This document shows, piece after piece, positions 1 to 9,460 of a stretch of 43,331 bases of DNA. Position 1 is the first letter of the stretch. Every line of letters starts with the position of its first letter. The DNA lies in assembly GCA_012521675.1 (NCBI GenBank), contig JAAYLU010000007.1:1-43331 (forward strand), written 5' to 3'. The notes below the pieces were generated by a model. The model had not been told where the DNA came from and ran no database searches. It saw only the letters and a list, made by a program, of their open reading frames with translations. The position numbers and the translations under genes are program-made. Source of the DNA: Synergistaceae bacterium. Lineage in GTDB: Bacteria > Synergistota > Synergistia > Synergistales > Aminobacteriaceae.

Positions 1-73
1 CCTCGAAGCAGACGCCTTTGACGGTCCTTCCGTCGAGGACGTCAAGGCATGGGATGATGCGGCGTCCTTTCAC
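1..73 (-). CDS. hisF: Imidazole glycerol phosphate synthase cyclase subunit, N-terminal fragment
   Basis: The reverse strand from a GTG at 73 reads VKGRRIIPCLDVLDGRTVKG and continues VCFE, matching the N-terminus of HisF, with the conserved CLDV aspartate. HisF forms the imidazole ring and AICAR from PRFAR, using ammonia from the HisH glutaminase. Only the first 24 codons are inside the window. The GTG overlaps the hisA stop codon as GTGA, so the two are translationally coupled at the distal end of the his operon. The fragment is short, but its sequence and its position after hisA make the call safe. Confidence 0.9.
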   Translation of the reverse strand, partial: MKGRRIIPCLDVLDGRTVKGVCFE

Positions 74-786
74 AAACGAGCCTCCTCGAGGGCGGATGAT
101 AGAGATATCCTCCCCTCGTAAAGGGTTTTCCCGAGCACGACCCCGGAAAGCCCGGCATTCTTCAGGACCCGAAGGTCGTCGATGGAGGAGACGCCCCCGG
201 CCGCGATTATCTCTATGTCGGGATAGTCGGCCTTCAACCCTCGGTACAGTTCGACGTCAGGTCCGCTTTCCGTGCCATCCTTGTGGACCGCGGTTATTAG
301 GAACAGACGAAACCCGATGATCCTCAGACGCTCTATCAGAGCCTTTGGGGGAATGCCTCCCTTCTCCTTCCACCCGGAGATCACAGTCTCCCCGTCACGG
401 ATGTCCACCGCGGGTATCACCTTGTCCCCATAGTAGTCGAAAAGCCTGTCGGCCAGGAAGCGATCCTTGACCAGGATGCTCCCTATGTAGATCCTGTCCG
501 CTCCCGCGGCGAATGCGGCGGCGATGTTCTCCTCCGACCTGAGTCCTCCGCCGTACTGGACCTTCAGCCCCTTCTCCTTTATGCGCTCGATTAGGTGGAG
601 GTGCCGCGGTGCTCCCTCGTCGGCCCCCTGCAGGTCGATCAGGTGAATCCAACTGGAGCCGGCCTCCAGGAAGCCCGCAGCCGTCTCCTCTATCTTGACC
701 GGGTACACGGTCCTTGCCTTGAAATCCCCCCTTTGCAGCCTTACGACCTCTCCTTCGTACAGATCCATGGCGGGAAACACCATCAT
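70..786 (-). CDS. hisA: ProFAR isomerase, histidine biosynthesis
   Basis: A 238-residue TIM-barrel protein that isomerises ProFAR to PRFAR, the fourth histidine-pathway step, in the cytoplasm. The two expected catalytic aspartates are visible: Asp8 in FPAMDL and Asp128 in PAVDIRDG. The C-terminal phosphate-binding stretch GVVLGKTLYEG is present. Length is normal for the family. It begins with two consecutive ATG codons (786 and 783), preceded by AGGAGG about 10 bases upstream. The gene lies 57 bases after hisB, too little room for hisH, which usually sits here. Its TGA stop overlaps the hisF GTG. Confidence 0.95.
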   Translation of the reverse strand: MMVFPAMDLYEGEVVRLQRGDFKARTVYPVKIEETAAGFLEAGSSWIHLIDLQGADEGAPRHLHLIERIKEKGLKVQYGGGLRSEENIAAAFAAGADRIYIGSILVKDRFLADRLFDYYGDKVIPAVDIRDGETVISGWKEKGGIPPKALIERLRIIGFRLFLITAVHKDGTESGPDVELYRGLKADYPDIEIIAAGGVSSIDDLRVLKNAGLSGVVLGKTLYEGRISLSSALEEARL

Positions 787-843
787 TTCAATCGCGCCTC
801 CTTTCCTTGGAACGCGGAATCCATCTCGCCCGGAGGTCCGAAT

Positions 844-1407
844 TCAGACCAGGGCCCCCTTTGTACTCTGTAGCTCGTCGGCCGGGAAGAGCGCCTGTCT
901 GAACGCTCGTCCAGCGCCCTTGAACAGCGCTTCCGCGAGGTGGTGCGAGTTGTCGCAGGCCAGTGTCCGGGCGTGAAGCGTGATGCGCCCCTCCCTGCAT
1001 ACCGCGCGCCAGAACTCAGGCAACAGCTCAAGGTCGAAATCTCCGCACCTTGGAGACGGGAAACCGCCGTCCCACTCGAACTGCCCCCTGCCGCTGAAAT
1101 CCACGGCGACAAGGACAAGAGATCCGTCCATCGGCATTGCGCACCAGCCGTACCTTTGAATGACACGTCCCTCCAGCTCGCTAGCGAAGGACCTGCCCAT
1201 CATGATGCCAATGTCCTCGGTCAGATGGTGGTAATCGACCTCCACGTCCCCGCAGGCGTCTATCACCAGCCCGATCTTCGCGTGGAAGGCGAACAGCTCC
1301 AGCATGTGAGCCAAAAAACCGCACTGAAAGTCCAGATCTATCGCGGAATCGTCCAGATCCAGCGCGAGGACCACGGACGTCTCTCTTGTATTCCTCCTGA
1401 ACTCCAT
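844..1407 (-). CDS. hisB: Imidazoleglycerol-phosphate dehydratase
   Basis: 187 residues, the size of a stand-alone HisB dehydratase without the phosphatase domain found in enterobacteria. It dehydrates imidazoleglycerol phosphate to imidazole-acetol phosphate, using a di-manganese centre. The two histidine-rich metal motifs are intact: HHLTED at residues 60-65 and HHLAE at 155-159. The ATG at 1407 has AGGAGG 7 bases upstream. It follows hisG by 30 bases in the his operon. A separate histidinol-phosphate phosphatase is therefore expected elsewhere in the genome; none is in this window. Confidence 0.95.
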   Translation of the reverse strand: MEFRRNTRETSVVLALDLDDSAIDLDFQCGFLAHMLELFAFHAKIGLVIDACGDVEVDYHHLTEDIGIMMGRSFASELEGRVIQRYGWCAMPMDGSLVLVAVDFSGRGQFEWDGGFPSPRCGDFDLELLPEFWRAVCREGRITLHARTLACDNSHHLAEALFKGAGRAFRQALFPADELQSTKGALV

Positions 1408-1437
1408 AGGCTGCCTCCTCTCCGACCGCTACGATCG

Positions 1438-2094
1438 TCAAATACCGACGGCGGGTCTCTCTCTGATGCAGACTTCCTCGATCGCGTCGCTTATCCTGAC
1501 GATCTCGGCCCTCCTGAGGGTCGCGCTCCTCCTCCCGGCCACCAGCCTCATTGATACCTCGGCTACGAACTCAAACTCCTGCAGTCCGTTGGCTCTCAAA
1601 GTACTTCCAGTCTGTACTATGTCGAGGATGCAGTCGCTGAGCCCGAGGCTCGGCGCCAGCTCGATGGAGCCGTTTAGGCATATCACGTCCACCTGCACTC
1701 CCTTCCTGGAGAAGTGCGCATCCGCGATGCGGGGGTATTTGGTCGCGACTCTGAGCCCCATCAGCTCCGATCGGTGTCCGCTGAACCTGGGGGCCTGCTG
1801 GGCTGGTCCCGCGACTACGATCCTGCACCTGCTCCTGCCCGTGTCGAGTATCTCGACCAGGGGAAGCGAACTCTCCTGCAGGACGTCCCCCCCGGCGAAC
1901 CCAAGGTCGGCCGCGCCCCGACTGACATAGAGCGGTACGTCCGAGGGCTTGGCGAGTATATAGCGAAAGCCTCCCTCCTCCAGTACCAGCCTGCGTCCCG
2001 TCGATGCCAGGCTGGTCGTTGGCAGGCCCGCCGACGCCAGCAGATCGGCGGCCTCCGGGAAGCTCCGCCCCGTTGGAAGTGCGACAGTCAGCAA
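1438..2094 (-). CDS. hisG: ATP phosphoribosyltransferase catalytic subunit, short form
   Basis: 218 residues, the short HisG class that lacks the C-terminal regulatory domain and works as a hetero-octamer with HisZ. It joins ATP and PRPP in the committing, feedback-controlled step of histidine synthesis. The N-terminus MLTVALPTGRSFPEAADLL is typical of the family. The late stretch DIVQTGSTLRANGL is the PRPP-binding loop of type IV phosphoribosyltransferases. The start is a TTG at 2094, directly after the hisZ TAA; AAGGAG inside the hisZ end lies about 11 bases upstream. The adjoining hisZ supports the short-form assignment. Confidence 0.95.
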   Translation of the reverse strand: MLTVALPTGRSFPEAADLLASAGLPTTSLASTGRRLVLEEGGFRYILAKPSDVPLYVSRGAADLGFAGGDVLQESSLPLVEILDTGRSRCRIVVAGPAQQAPRFSGHRSELMGLRVATKYPRIADAHFSRKGVQVDVICLNGSIELAPSLGLSDCILDIVQTGSTLRANGLQEFEFVAEVSMRLVAGRRSATLRRAEIVRISDAIEEVCIRERPAVGI

Positions 2095-3294
2095 TTATTT
2101 TAACTCTCCTTTCCAGAATTTGCACGGTTTAGTCCGATTTTTATCCAGTTCTATCTTCGATCCACTTGAAAGATCGATCCAATATGAACACTTTTTCGCC
2201 CGGGCTTGCTCAATGGACGAACTCCTGTCCTCGCTCCAATTCATCTCGATTCTTCCTCCCGCCATCGCCAGGCGTTCGGCCCTTTCGAGGGCCTCGCCCG
2301 GTCGAAGGCCGGCGAACCACGCCATGGCGGCAGGGGCTTGAGACTTGAAGCGCGACAGCTCTGCCATACGCTGAAGATCGAGCCCGAAGCCCGTAGCCTG
2401 ACCATCGATCCCGCATAAAGACAGAAGCCTGTCGTAGCGACCTCCGCCTCCGATCGGCCGACCGCTGCTCTCCGAGTAGACCTCGAAGAGCGGGCCGCTG
2501 TAGTATCCGAGCTCGCGCACCAGAGACAGGTCAATCGTGATCCTCTCGCCGTACCCCAGGGACTTCAGAGTGGAGAGGATGCTCCTGAGTGGCAGAAGGG
2601 GCTCATCGTTGCCGAGGAGCCTTGATGCCTCGTCCAGAGCCCCTTCGTCCCCCTGCAGATCGGGGATCCTCTCCAGCACGGCCCTCCGGGAGTTAGAGAG
2701 TCCGCTATTGCCGACGACCCTGCGGTACTCCACAAGCGACCTCCTGCCGAGTGCCTCGACTAGATGTCTCGAAGTATCATCGTCCAGCCCCCTGGTGGCC
2801 CCGGCAAGAAAAGATGCGTCGCCCAGGACCAGGACGCTCCGGCCCAGCCCGATTTCCTCCAGGAAGCGCATCAGCAGAAAGAGCACTTCCGCGTCGGCGC
2901 CGGGCCACTCGCCTCCCACCAGCTCCCCGCCGATCTGAAACGACTCGATCGATCCCCCGCTCTGTTCTGCCTGCACGTAGACCCTTTCGGAGTAGCAGAT
3001 GCGCAGAGGCCTGTCGCCGGGGGAGTGGTGCGACGCCAGGTGCGACACAGCCGCGAGAGTGATGTCCCCTCTCAGGCAGCACGGCTCCCCGAAAGGAGAG
3101 GAGAGGGCGACAAGTCTGCGTCGAAAAGGCGAGGGCAGGCGCTCCCAAGCGGACTCCATGAGCTGCATCCCGGACGGCAGAAAAGGCGTGTAGCCCCACC
3201 CGCCGAATAGAGAGTGAAAGGCGTTCCTGCACTCCTCCATGGCGAATGCCAGGTCGCCTCCTATATTTGCGCATCCTTTGGGTAGTCTGTTCAC
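2095..3294 (-). CDS. hisZ: ATP phosphoribosyltransferase regulatory subunit (HisRS-like)
   Basis: A paralogue of the histidyl-tRNA synthetase core that binds short HisG and confers activity and histidine feedback control. Visible family marks are ERVYVQ (motif-2 area), FEVYSESSGRPIGGGGRYDRLL (split here as a description of the GGGRYD motif) and DLSLVRELGYYSG. It has no HisRS anticodon-binding domain. The GTG at 3294 (VNRLPKGCANIGG) is chosen because AAAGGAG lies 11 bases upstream; the open frame runs on to 3348 without a matching ribosome site. This gives 399 residues. It is the first gene of the leftward his operon and is divergent from radA. Confidence 0.88.
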   Translation of the reverse strand: MNRLPKGCANIGGDLAFAMEECRNAFHSLFGGWGYTPFLPSGMQLMESAWERLPSPFRRRLVALSSPFGEPCCLRGDITLAAVSHLASHHSPGDRPLRICYSERVYVQAEQSGGSIESFQIGGELVGGEWPGADAEVLFLLMRFLEEIGLGRSVLVLGDASFLAGATRGLDDDTSRHLVEALGRRSLVEYRRVVGNSGLSNSRRAVLERIPDLQGDEGALDEASRLLGNDEPLLPLRSILSTLKSLGYGERITIDLSLVRELGYYSGPLFEVYSESSGRPIGGGGRYDRLLSLCGIDGQATGFGLDLQRMAELSRFKSQAPAAMAWFAGLRPGEALERAERLAMAGGRIEMNWSEDRSSSIEQARAKKCSYWIDLSSGSKIELDKNRTKPCKFWKGELK

Positions 3295-3449
3295 ACGCCC
3301 TCGCTCCTTTCCAACCCTGTTCGCTTTAACCAAATGACATGCTAGCATAGTGTTTCGGCCCTCGGCATGATATCATTCTATTGCGCACGTGTAAAGGTCT
3401 CTCGACAGAAGGACGGGAGAGATATACACTTTGTGCGGGAGGCTGTTGC
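3295..3449. promoter_or_regulatory. Divergent hisZ / radA intergenic region
   Basis: This 155-base gap must hold the start signals of the leftward his operon and the rightward radA operon. I see a perfect 10-base palindrome ATGCTAGCAT at 3339-3348 and AT-rich stretches near 3366-3382, but no convincing -35/-10 pair for either direction. No T-box or his-leader peptide is evident. GGGAGG at 3437-3442 is the radA ribosome site, 7 bases before its ATG. Confidence 0.45.
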
Positions 3450-4796
3450 ATGGCTAAGAGAGAGGCTGCAAGGTACTTCTGTTCCGTGTGCGGCGCGTCC
3501 TCCGCCTCCTGGGCGGGGCGATGCCCTTCGTGCGGAGAGTGGGGTACGCTGGAGAAAGGAGTCGCCGAGGCGTCCGACGGCTCGCGCGCTGCAGGGAGCG
3601 TTGTCGCCAGGCGAATCAGGGCGACTGACGCTGTCCCTCGGTCGCGTGTCTCGTCGGGCTTCGACGACTTGGACCGGGTGCTTGGCGGCGGCTTCGTCCC
3701 CGGGGGGGTCTACCTCCTGGGGGGGCAGCCCGGCATAGGAAAATCGACCCTGCTTCTGCAGACCTGCGGAAAGATGACCGAGCGGGGCGCCCCTGCGCTC
3801 TACATCTCCGGGGAGGAGTCCGAGGCGCAGATAGCGATGCGCGCCAAGCGCCTGGAGGTACTATCGGACGACCTCATCCTGGTCTGCACCGGCGGTATTG
3901 CCGGCGCTCTCGAGGCTCTGCCGGGAATGAGCTTCATGGTGGTCGACAGTGTGCAGGCCATGAGCGTGGAGGGGGAGAGCGGCTGGCCGGGGAGCCCCGC
4001 GCAGGTGCGAGCCGTGGCGCAGATGTGCATATCCGCGGCGAAAGACCTCGGGATCCCGGCCGTGCTGGTTGGCCACATCACGAAGGAGGGGCGCATAGCG
4101 GGCCCCATGCTGCTTGAGCACATGGTGGACGCGGTGCTCTCCTTCTCGGGGGAGGACTACTCCCCCTACAGGATGCTGCGGGCGGTGAAGAACAGGTATG
4201 GCAGCACGGAGGAGCTCGGCGTATTCGAGATGAGCGAATCGGGGCTCGCCCCCGTGCAGGACGTGAGCGGGCTCTACTGGAACAGGTCGCCCGAGACCGT
4301 CCCCGGAGTTGCGATGACCGTCGCGGTGGAGGGTAGCCTTCCGCTGATCGCGGAGATCCAGTCCTTGGCCGTTGCCACTGCCTTTCCGTATCCCAAGCGC
4401 ACGGGAAGAGGTGTGGACGTCAACAAGATGCAGCTCTTCTCGGCCGTTTTGGAGAAGCGCTGCGGGGTGGGCTGTTCCCTGTTCGACATATACGTCAACA
4501 TAGCCGGGGGGCTTCAGCTGAGGGAGCCGGCGGCCGACCTCGCGATCTGTGCGGCGCTGGCATCTTCGGTCCGCGACGAGCCCCTTCCCGCCGACTGCGT
4601 CTTTTTAGGAGAAGTTGGACTGGCGGGAGAGGTTCGCCCGGTGGTCAGGCTGGGCCGCAGGCTGCAGGAGGCGGCCAGGCTCGGCTTCAAAAAAGCGGTG
4701 ATAAGCTCTCGCGAGAGGGAGTCGGGGAGGAAGCCTCCCCTCGAGACGATCCGTGCCTCTACCCTCAAAGAGGCTCTTAAGGCGGTGATTGGATGA
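3450..4796 (+). CDS. radA: DNA repair protein RadA (Sms)
   Basis: 448 residues. RadA is a RecA-like ATPase that promotes branch migration and processing of recombination intermediates. Domains in order: C4 zinc finger (Cys11, 14, 25, 28); RecA-type ATPase with Walker A GQPGIGKST (about 92-100), Walker B FMVVDS and the RadA-specific KNRYG motif at 247-251 (commonly KNRFG); then a C-terminal Lon-protease-like domain without protease function. The ATG at 3450 has GGGAGG 7 bases upstream; upstream in-frame codons back to 3381 lack a ribosome site. Its TGA overlaps the nfeD ATG (ATGA). Confidence 0.96.
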   Translation: MAKREAARYFCSVCGASSASWAGRCPSCGEWGTLEKGVAEASDGSRAAGSVVARRIRATDAVPRSRVSSGFDDLDRVLGGGFVPGGVYLLGGQPGIGKSTLLLQTCGKMTERGAPALYISGEESEAQIAMRAKRLEVLSDDLILVCTGGIAGALEALPGMSFMVVDSVQAMSVEGESGWPGSPAQVRAVAQMCISAAKDLGIPAVLVGHITKEGRIAGPMLLEHMVDAVLSFSGEDYSPYRMLRAVKNRYGSTEELGVFEMSESGLAPVQDVSGLYWNRSPETVPGVAMTVAVEGSLPLIAEIQSLAVATAFPYPKRTGRGVDVNKMQLFSAVLEKRCGVGCSLFDIYVNIAGGLQLREPAADLAICAALASSVRDEPLPADCVFLGEVGLAGEVRPVVRLGRRLQEAARLGFKKAVISSRERESGRKPPLETIRASTLKEALKAVIG

Positions 4797-6142
4797 GAAA
4801 GTATTTCATGCTGGTCGTGCTCCTGCTGCTCGCCTCGGGGCTCGGCGCCTCGCCCGCCCTTTCGGGGGAGAGGGGAGCGGTGTTCACCGCGCCGCTTGAG
4901 GGCACGGTCGGAGTGTCGATGGAGGTCTTCGCCGCCGGGGTTTTGGCGCGTGCGGCGGAAGAGGGGGCCGGACTGTTGGTCTTCACCATGGATACGCCGG
5001 GTGGCTTGGTAAGCTCGATGAGGGCCATGACCGCGGCGATACTCGACTCCCCCGTCCCTGTGGTTGTCTGGGTGTCCCCGGAGGGTGCGAGGGCGGCGTC
5101 GGCGGGCGCCTTCATTCTTCAGGCGGCGCACATCGCGGCGATGGCCCCCGGCACCAACGTCGGGGCGGCCCAACCGGTCATGGCCTCGGGTCAGGACGCC
5201 CCCGAGGAGGACATGAAGAAGAAGATAACCAACGATCTTGCCGCGCACATGAGGTCCCTCTCCCAGCTCAGAAGGCGAAACCCGGACCTGGCCGAGCGCA
5301 TGGTCACGAACAGCGTCTCTCTCACGGCGGAGGAGGCGTTGGCCGGAGGACTGACCGACCTCGTCGCGCCTAGCCTGGAGTCGCTGCTTACCGCGGTGAA
5401 CGGCAGGAGCGTGCTGATGAAGGGGGAGGAGAGGGTTGTGTCGTTCGACCCGTCCCTCGTAGTGGAGCTCTCCATGTCCCCCCGCGAGAGGGTGCTTCAG
5501 TTTATCTCCAGCCCGGACATAGCCTACATGCTGCTGTCGGCCGGTATCCTGATGATAGTGCTGGAGGTGCTGTCGCCGGGTGGCTTCGTGCTTGGTACGG
5601 CAGGTGCCGTGATGGTCCTTTTGGGCGCTTTCGGCCTCAGGATGCTGCCCTTCAACTGGGCGGGAGTTGTGCTCCTGGTCGCGGGCATCGGAGTGCTCGT
5701 ACTGGACCTGATGGTCGGAGGCATGGGCGTCCTAAGCCTGTTCGGACTGGCGTCGCTGGTCACGGGCGGGCTGATCCTGTTCAGAGCACCGGGAGGTGAG
5801 CTGTTGAACGTGTCGATGAGCGTAATTGGCGGCATGAGCCTCGCCTTCGGTATCTTCTTCATAGGGGCGCTCTTCCTCGTGGTTCGCTCGCACGGGAGGA
5901 GGCCGGTCTCAGGTGTGGAGGGAATGATAGGCAGGAGGGCGGTCGTTGTGGAGGAGCTTGACCCCGACGGGATGGTCAGCTGCCATGGAGAGATGTGGAG
6001 GGCGAGGGGCGTCGGAGGCGCTGTCTTCGCAAGGGGAGAGGAAGTAGTCGTGTCGGATATGGAAGGGTTCACGCTGCTGGTTCGTGATTCCGCCCGGGAA
6101 GGAACGCCAGAAGCGTATATCGAGTCTGTCAAGGAGGTTTGA
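4793..6142 (+). CDS. nfeD: NfeD-family membrane protein with ClpP-class serine protease domain
   Basis: 449 residues, the long NfeD1b type. Order: signal peptide (about 1-25), ClpP/crotonase-fold protease domain with nucleophile Ser103 in AASAGAF and candidate catalytic lysines at 142-144, several membrane helices between about 235 and 365, and a C-terminal soluble OB-fold NfeD domain from about 380. The archaeal relative cleaves the hydrophobic C-terminus of a stomatin partner; the next gene here is exactly such a protein, so the pair probably forms a membrane quality-control or microdomain module. It is coupled to radA by a 4-base overlap. Confidence 0.9.
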   Translation: MRKYFMLVVLLLLASGLGASPALSGERGAVFTAPLEGTVGVSMEVFAAGVLARAAEEGAGLLVFTMDTPGGLVSSMRAMTAAILDSPVPVVVWVSPEGARAASAGAFILQAAHIAAMAPGTNVGAAQPVMASGQDAPEEDMKKKITNDLAAHMRSLSQLRRRNPDLAERMVTNSVSLTAEEALAGGLTDLVAPSLESLLTAVNGRSVLMKGEERVVSFDPSLVVELSMSPRERVLQFISSPDIAYMLLSAGILMIVLEVLSPGGFVLGTAGAVMVLLGAFGLRMLPFNWAGVVLLVAGIGVLVLDLMVGGMGVLSLFGLASLVTGGLILFRAPGGELLNVSMSVIGGMSLAFGIFFIGALFLVVRSHGRRPVSGVEGMIGRRAVVVEELDPDGMVSCHGEMWRARGVGGAVFARGEEVVVSDMEGFTLLVRDSAREGTPEAYIESVKEV

Positions 6143-6147
6143 TCGAC

Positions 6148-6942
6148 ATGTTTGACCTTTTGGATCTGCTGTTCAGCCTGGGGACGTCGTTCGGGTTTCT
6201 GCTTATCCTGGTTTTCCTCCTTACGTCCGCGATCAAGATCGTCCCCGAGTATCAGCGACTGGTGGTCTTCAGGCTCGGGCGCCTGGTCGGCGCCAAGGGG
6301 CCGGGAATGGTGCTGGTGATACCCGTCATCGACAGGATCGTCAGGGTGGACATGCGCGTTGTCACTCTGGACGTGCCGGTGCAGGAGGTAATAACCAGGG
6401 ACAACGTGCCGATAAAGGTGAACGCAGTGGTCTACTTCCGCGTGATGGACCCGTCCTTCTCGGTCGTCGAGGTGGAGAACCACGTCCTCGCCACCAGCCT
6501 CCTGTCGCAGACGACTCTGCGCTCGGTCATAGGCTCGGTGGACCTGGACGAGGTTCTGTCGTCGAGGGAGAAGATCAACAGCGAGCTTCAGAAGATAATC
6601 GACGAGAGGACCGACTCGTGGGGGATCAAGGTCAGCGCGGTCGAGCTGAAGGAGCTTGAGCTGCCCGAGAGCATGAAGCGCGCGATGGCCAAGCAGGCGG
6701 AGGCCGAACGCGAACGCCGGGCGAAGATAATAAACGCCGAGGGAGAGCTCCAGGCCGCGGAGAAGCTGAGCGAGGCGGCCACGCAGATGGAGAGGTCGCC
6801 GATAACGCTGCAGCTTCGCTACCTGCAGACGATGCGGGAGGTGAGCGTGGCGGACAAGGCGACCACAACAATCTTCCCGCTGCCGCTGGACCTGGTGAGG
6901 CCCTTTATTGACCTCTTTGCCGGCCGGGAGAAGAAAGACTGA
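6148..6942 (+). CDS. Slipin / stomatin-like SPFH protein
   Basis: 264 residues: one N-terminal membrane helix (about 1-30), then an SPFH (band 7) domain beginning [18 protein letters not shown], then a charged Ala/Glu-rich coiled-coil segment (about 175-220). Such proteins form large membrane-bound rings that organise microdomains and proteases. The ATG at 6148 is preferred over a TTG at 6139, because AAGGAGG at 6131-6137 is well spaced only for the ATG. It follows nfeD by 5 bases, the usual NfeD-slipin partnership. The C-terminus is short and hydrophobic ([13 protein letters not shown]), resembling the part cleaved in the archaeal pair. Confidence 0.92.
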   Translation: MFDLLDLLFSLGTSFGFLLILVFLLTSAIKIVPEYQRLVVFRLGRLVGAKGPGMVLVIPVIDRIVRVDMRVVTLDVPVQEVITRDNVPIKVNAVVYFRVMDPSFSVVEVENHVLATSLLSQTTLRSVIGSVDLDEVLSSREKINSELQKIIDERTDSWGIKVSAVELKELELPESMKRAMAKQAEAERERRAKIINAEGELQAAEKLSEAATQMERSPITLQLRYLQTMREVSVADKATTTIFPLPLDLVRPFIDLFAGREKKD

Positions 6943-6979
6943 TACAAGTAATAATCGCAGGATTCGAGGAGGAAGGTAC

Positions 6980-9460
6980 ATGGGCTACGATTTTCGATCC
7001 ATCGAGCTGAAATGGCAGAAGAAGTGGGAGGGCGAGGGCACATTCAACGCGGACGCCGATCCGGGACGGGAGAAGTTCTACTGTCTGGAGATGTTCCCCT
7101 ACCCGAGCGGCGCGCTCCACATGGGGCACCTTCGGAACTACTCGATAGGGGACATGCTTACGCGTTTCTTGTGGAAACGCGGCCTGAACGTGCTTCACCC
7201 CATCGGCTTCGACGCCTTCGGCATGCCTGCCGAAAATGCGGCCATAAAGAGCAAGACCCCCGCGCACAAGTGGACGTGGGACAATATCGAATACATGACC
7301 GAGCAGCTCAAGAGGATGGGGTGCAGCTACGACTGGCGGCGCAGGATCGAGACTTGCAACCCTGACTACTACAGGTGGACCCAGTGGATCTTCCTCCAGT
7401 TTCTGAAGAAAGGACTGGCCTACAGGAGGAATGCCCCCGTCAACTGGTGCGAGAGCTGCGGTACAGTACTGGCCAACGAGCAGGTGATAAACGACGGTCG
7501 GTGCTGGAGGTGTGACTCGCTGGTCGAGAAGCGGAACCTAGAGCAGTGGTTCCTCAAGATAACAGATTACGCTCTGGAGCTCCTGGACGACCTCGACAAC
7601 CTGCCCGGCTGGCCGGAGAAGGTCAAGACAATGCAGCGCAACTGGATAGGCCGGTCGGAGGGGGCCCGTCTCTCCTTCACCGAGAGGACGACAGGAACCG
7701 TGATCGAGACCTTCACCACTCGCTTCGACACGATCTTCGGCGTGACCTTCCTCGCTCTCGCGCCGGAGCACCCGTTCGTCGAGAGGATGTGCGAGGTCTC
7801 CCCCAAGGCGGATGAGATCAGGGCGTTCGTCCGGAGCTGCGCCGCCCAGAGCGCGATAGAGAGGATGGCGGTCGGGGGAGAGAAGGAGGGGCTCTTCACC
7901 GGCTTCAATGCGGTCAACCCGGCGACCGGCGAGGAGGTCCCGATCCTGATCGCAAACTACATCCTGATGGACTACGGTACCGGGGCAATAATGGGCGTGC
8001 CTGCGCATGACCAGAGGGACTTCGAGTTTGCGCGAAAGTATGGCATCCCGGTGAAGGTCGTGATACAGCCTTTGGACGAGACTCTCGACGGGGATTCGAT
8101 GGAGGTCGCCTTCGAGGACGACGGCCTGACCTGCAACTCCGGGGAGTTCGACGGCATGCCCACCGCAGAGGCGATCCCCGCCATGATTGACTGGGGTGTG
8201 GAGCACGGTTATTGCGAGAAAGAGGTGAACTTCCGACTTCGCGACTGGCTGATATCGCGCCAGAGGTACTGGGGTGCGCCCATCCCGGTCGTCCACTGCG
8301 ATTACTGCGGCACGGTCCCCGTGCCGGAGGAGGATCTTCCCGTGCTTCTGCCAACTGAGGTGAAGCTGACCGAGAGCGGCAGGTCGCCCCTTGCGGACGA
8401 TCCCGACTGGCTCTCCGTCCCCTGTCCCAAGTGCGGCAAGCCGGGCCGACGCGAGGCGGACACCATGGATACCTTCATCTGCTCTTCCTGGTACTTCTTC
8501 CGCTACTGCTCGGCCCGCGACGACACATCGGTCTTCAACACGGACGAGGCCAACTACTGGATGCCGGTCGACCAGTACATAGGCGGCATAGAGCACGCGT
8601 GCCTCCACCTGATCTACGCCCGCTTCTTCACCAAGTTCTTCGCGGACCTGGGGCTGTCCCGCGCGCGCGAGCCCTTCACCAACCTGCTGACCCAGGGCAT
8701 GGTCATCAAGGATGGGGCCAAGATGTCCAAGTCGCTGGGCAACGTAGTGGACCCCAACGATATAATCAAGGTCCACGGCGCGGACACGGCGAGGCTCTTC
8801 ATACTGTTCGCCGCCCCGCCCGCCAACGACCTCGACTGGAGCGAGCACGGGGTGGAGGGGGCGCATCGCTTCCTCAACCGGGTGTGGCGGCTGGTGGAGG
8901 AGAACCTTCCTCTGTTGAAGGCCGAATGCGCAGGGATCCCGATGAGCGCACTCGAGGACAGAAACCTTCGGGATATGAAGAGAAAGATCCACAGCACGAT
9001 TCAGACCGTGACCCAGGATATTTCCGGCGAGAAGCAGTTCAACACCGCTGTAGCCCGGCTGATGGAGCTGCTTAACGCCCTGTTGGCCTTCGAGCGCGAG
9101 GGGGAGGCGGAGAGGTCGCTTTTCCGCGAGGGAGTGGAGACTCTGCTCGCATGTCTGAACCCGTTCTGCCCTCACATCACGGAGGAACTCTGGGAGATGA
9201 CGGGGCACGATGAACCGCTGGCGATGTCCCCTTGGCCCGAGGCGGACGAGGATGCGCTGGAGATGGACTCGGTGACGGTGGTCGTCCAGATAAACGGCAA
9301 GCTGCGCGAGAGGACGGAGCTCCCGTCGGGATTGTCGAAGGAGGAGCTGCAGGAGAGGGTACTCGCCCTTCCGTCCGTCGTCAGGAGGCTTGAGGGGAAG
9401 CAGATTCTGCGCACCGTGGCCGTGCCGGACAGGCTTGTTAACATAGTGGTGAGGAATTAG
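6980..9460 (+). CDS. leuS: Leucyl-tRNA synthetase
   Basis: 826 residues, class I synthetase that charges tRNA-Leu. The HIGH-type motif HMGH is at 47-50 and KMSKS at 581-585. Between them are a cysteine-bearing zinc-type insert (CESCG...CWRC), the CP1 editing domain ([21 protein letters not shown]) that hydrolyses mischarged tRNA, and a second CxxC pair (CDYCG, CPKCG). The C-terminal anticodon and tRNA-binding domains are complete ([16 protein letters not shown]). The ATG at 6980 has GGAGGAAGG just upstream; the longer frame from 6908 overlaps the slipin gene. No T-box precedes it. Confidence 0.97.
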   Translation: MGYDFRSIELKWQKKWEGEGTFNADADPGREKFYCLEMFPYPSGALHMGHLRNYSIGDMLTRFLWKRGLNVLHPIGFDAFGMPAENAAIKSKTPAHKWTWDNIEYMTEQLKRMGCSYDWRRRIETCNPDYYRWTQWIFLQFLKKGLAYRRNAPVNWCESCGTVLANEQVINDGRCWRCDSLVEKRNLEQWFLKITDYALELLDDLDNLPGWPEKVKTMQRNWIGRSEGARLSFTERTTGTVIETFTTRFDTIFGVTFLALAPEHPFVERMCEVSPKADEIRAFVRSCAAQSAIERMAVGGEKEGLFTGFNAVNPATGEEVPILIANYILMDYGTGAIMGVPAHDQRDFEFARKYGIPVKVVIQPLDETLDGDSMEVAFEDDGLTCNSGEFDGMPTAEAIPAMIDWGVEHGYCEKEVNFRLRDWLISRQRYWGAPIPVVHCDYCGTVPVPEEDLPVLLPTEVKLTESGRSPLADDPDWLSVPCPKCGKPGRREADTMDTFICSSWYFFRYCSARDDTSVFNTDEANYWMPVDQYIGGIEHACLHLIYARFFTKFFADLGLSRAREPFTNLLTQGMVIKDGAKMSKSLGNVVDPNDIIKVHGADTARLFILFAAPPANDLDWSEHGVEGAHRFLNRVWRLVEENLPLLKAECAGIPMSALEDRNLRDMKRKIHSTIQTVTQDISGEKQFNTAVARLMELLNALLAFEREGEAERSLFREGVETLLACLNPFCPHITEELWEMTGHDEPLAMSPWPEADEDALEMDSVTVVVQINGKLRERTELPSGLSKEELQERVLALPSVVRRLEGKQILRTVAVPDRLVNIVVRN

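Noticed and set aside
5524-6981. A 485-codon minus-strand open frame across nfeD and the slipin gene
   Set aside because: Antisense to two recognised genes; the translation is low-complexity and unlike any family I know.
6908-7000. Possible T-box upstream of leuS
   Set aside because: Only 37 bases separate the slipin gene and leuS, with no room for a T-box.
7538-9208. A 556-codon minus-strand open frame inside leuS
   Set aside because: Antisense shadow of leuS; low-complexity Arg/Leu/Val/Gly-rich translation with no family resemblance.
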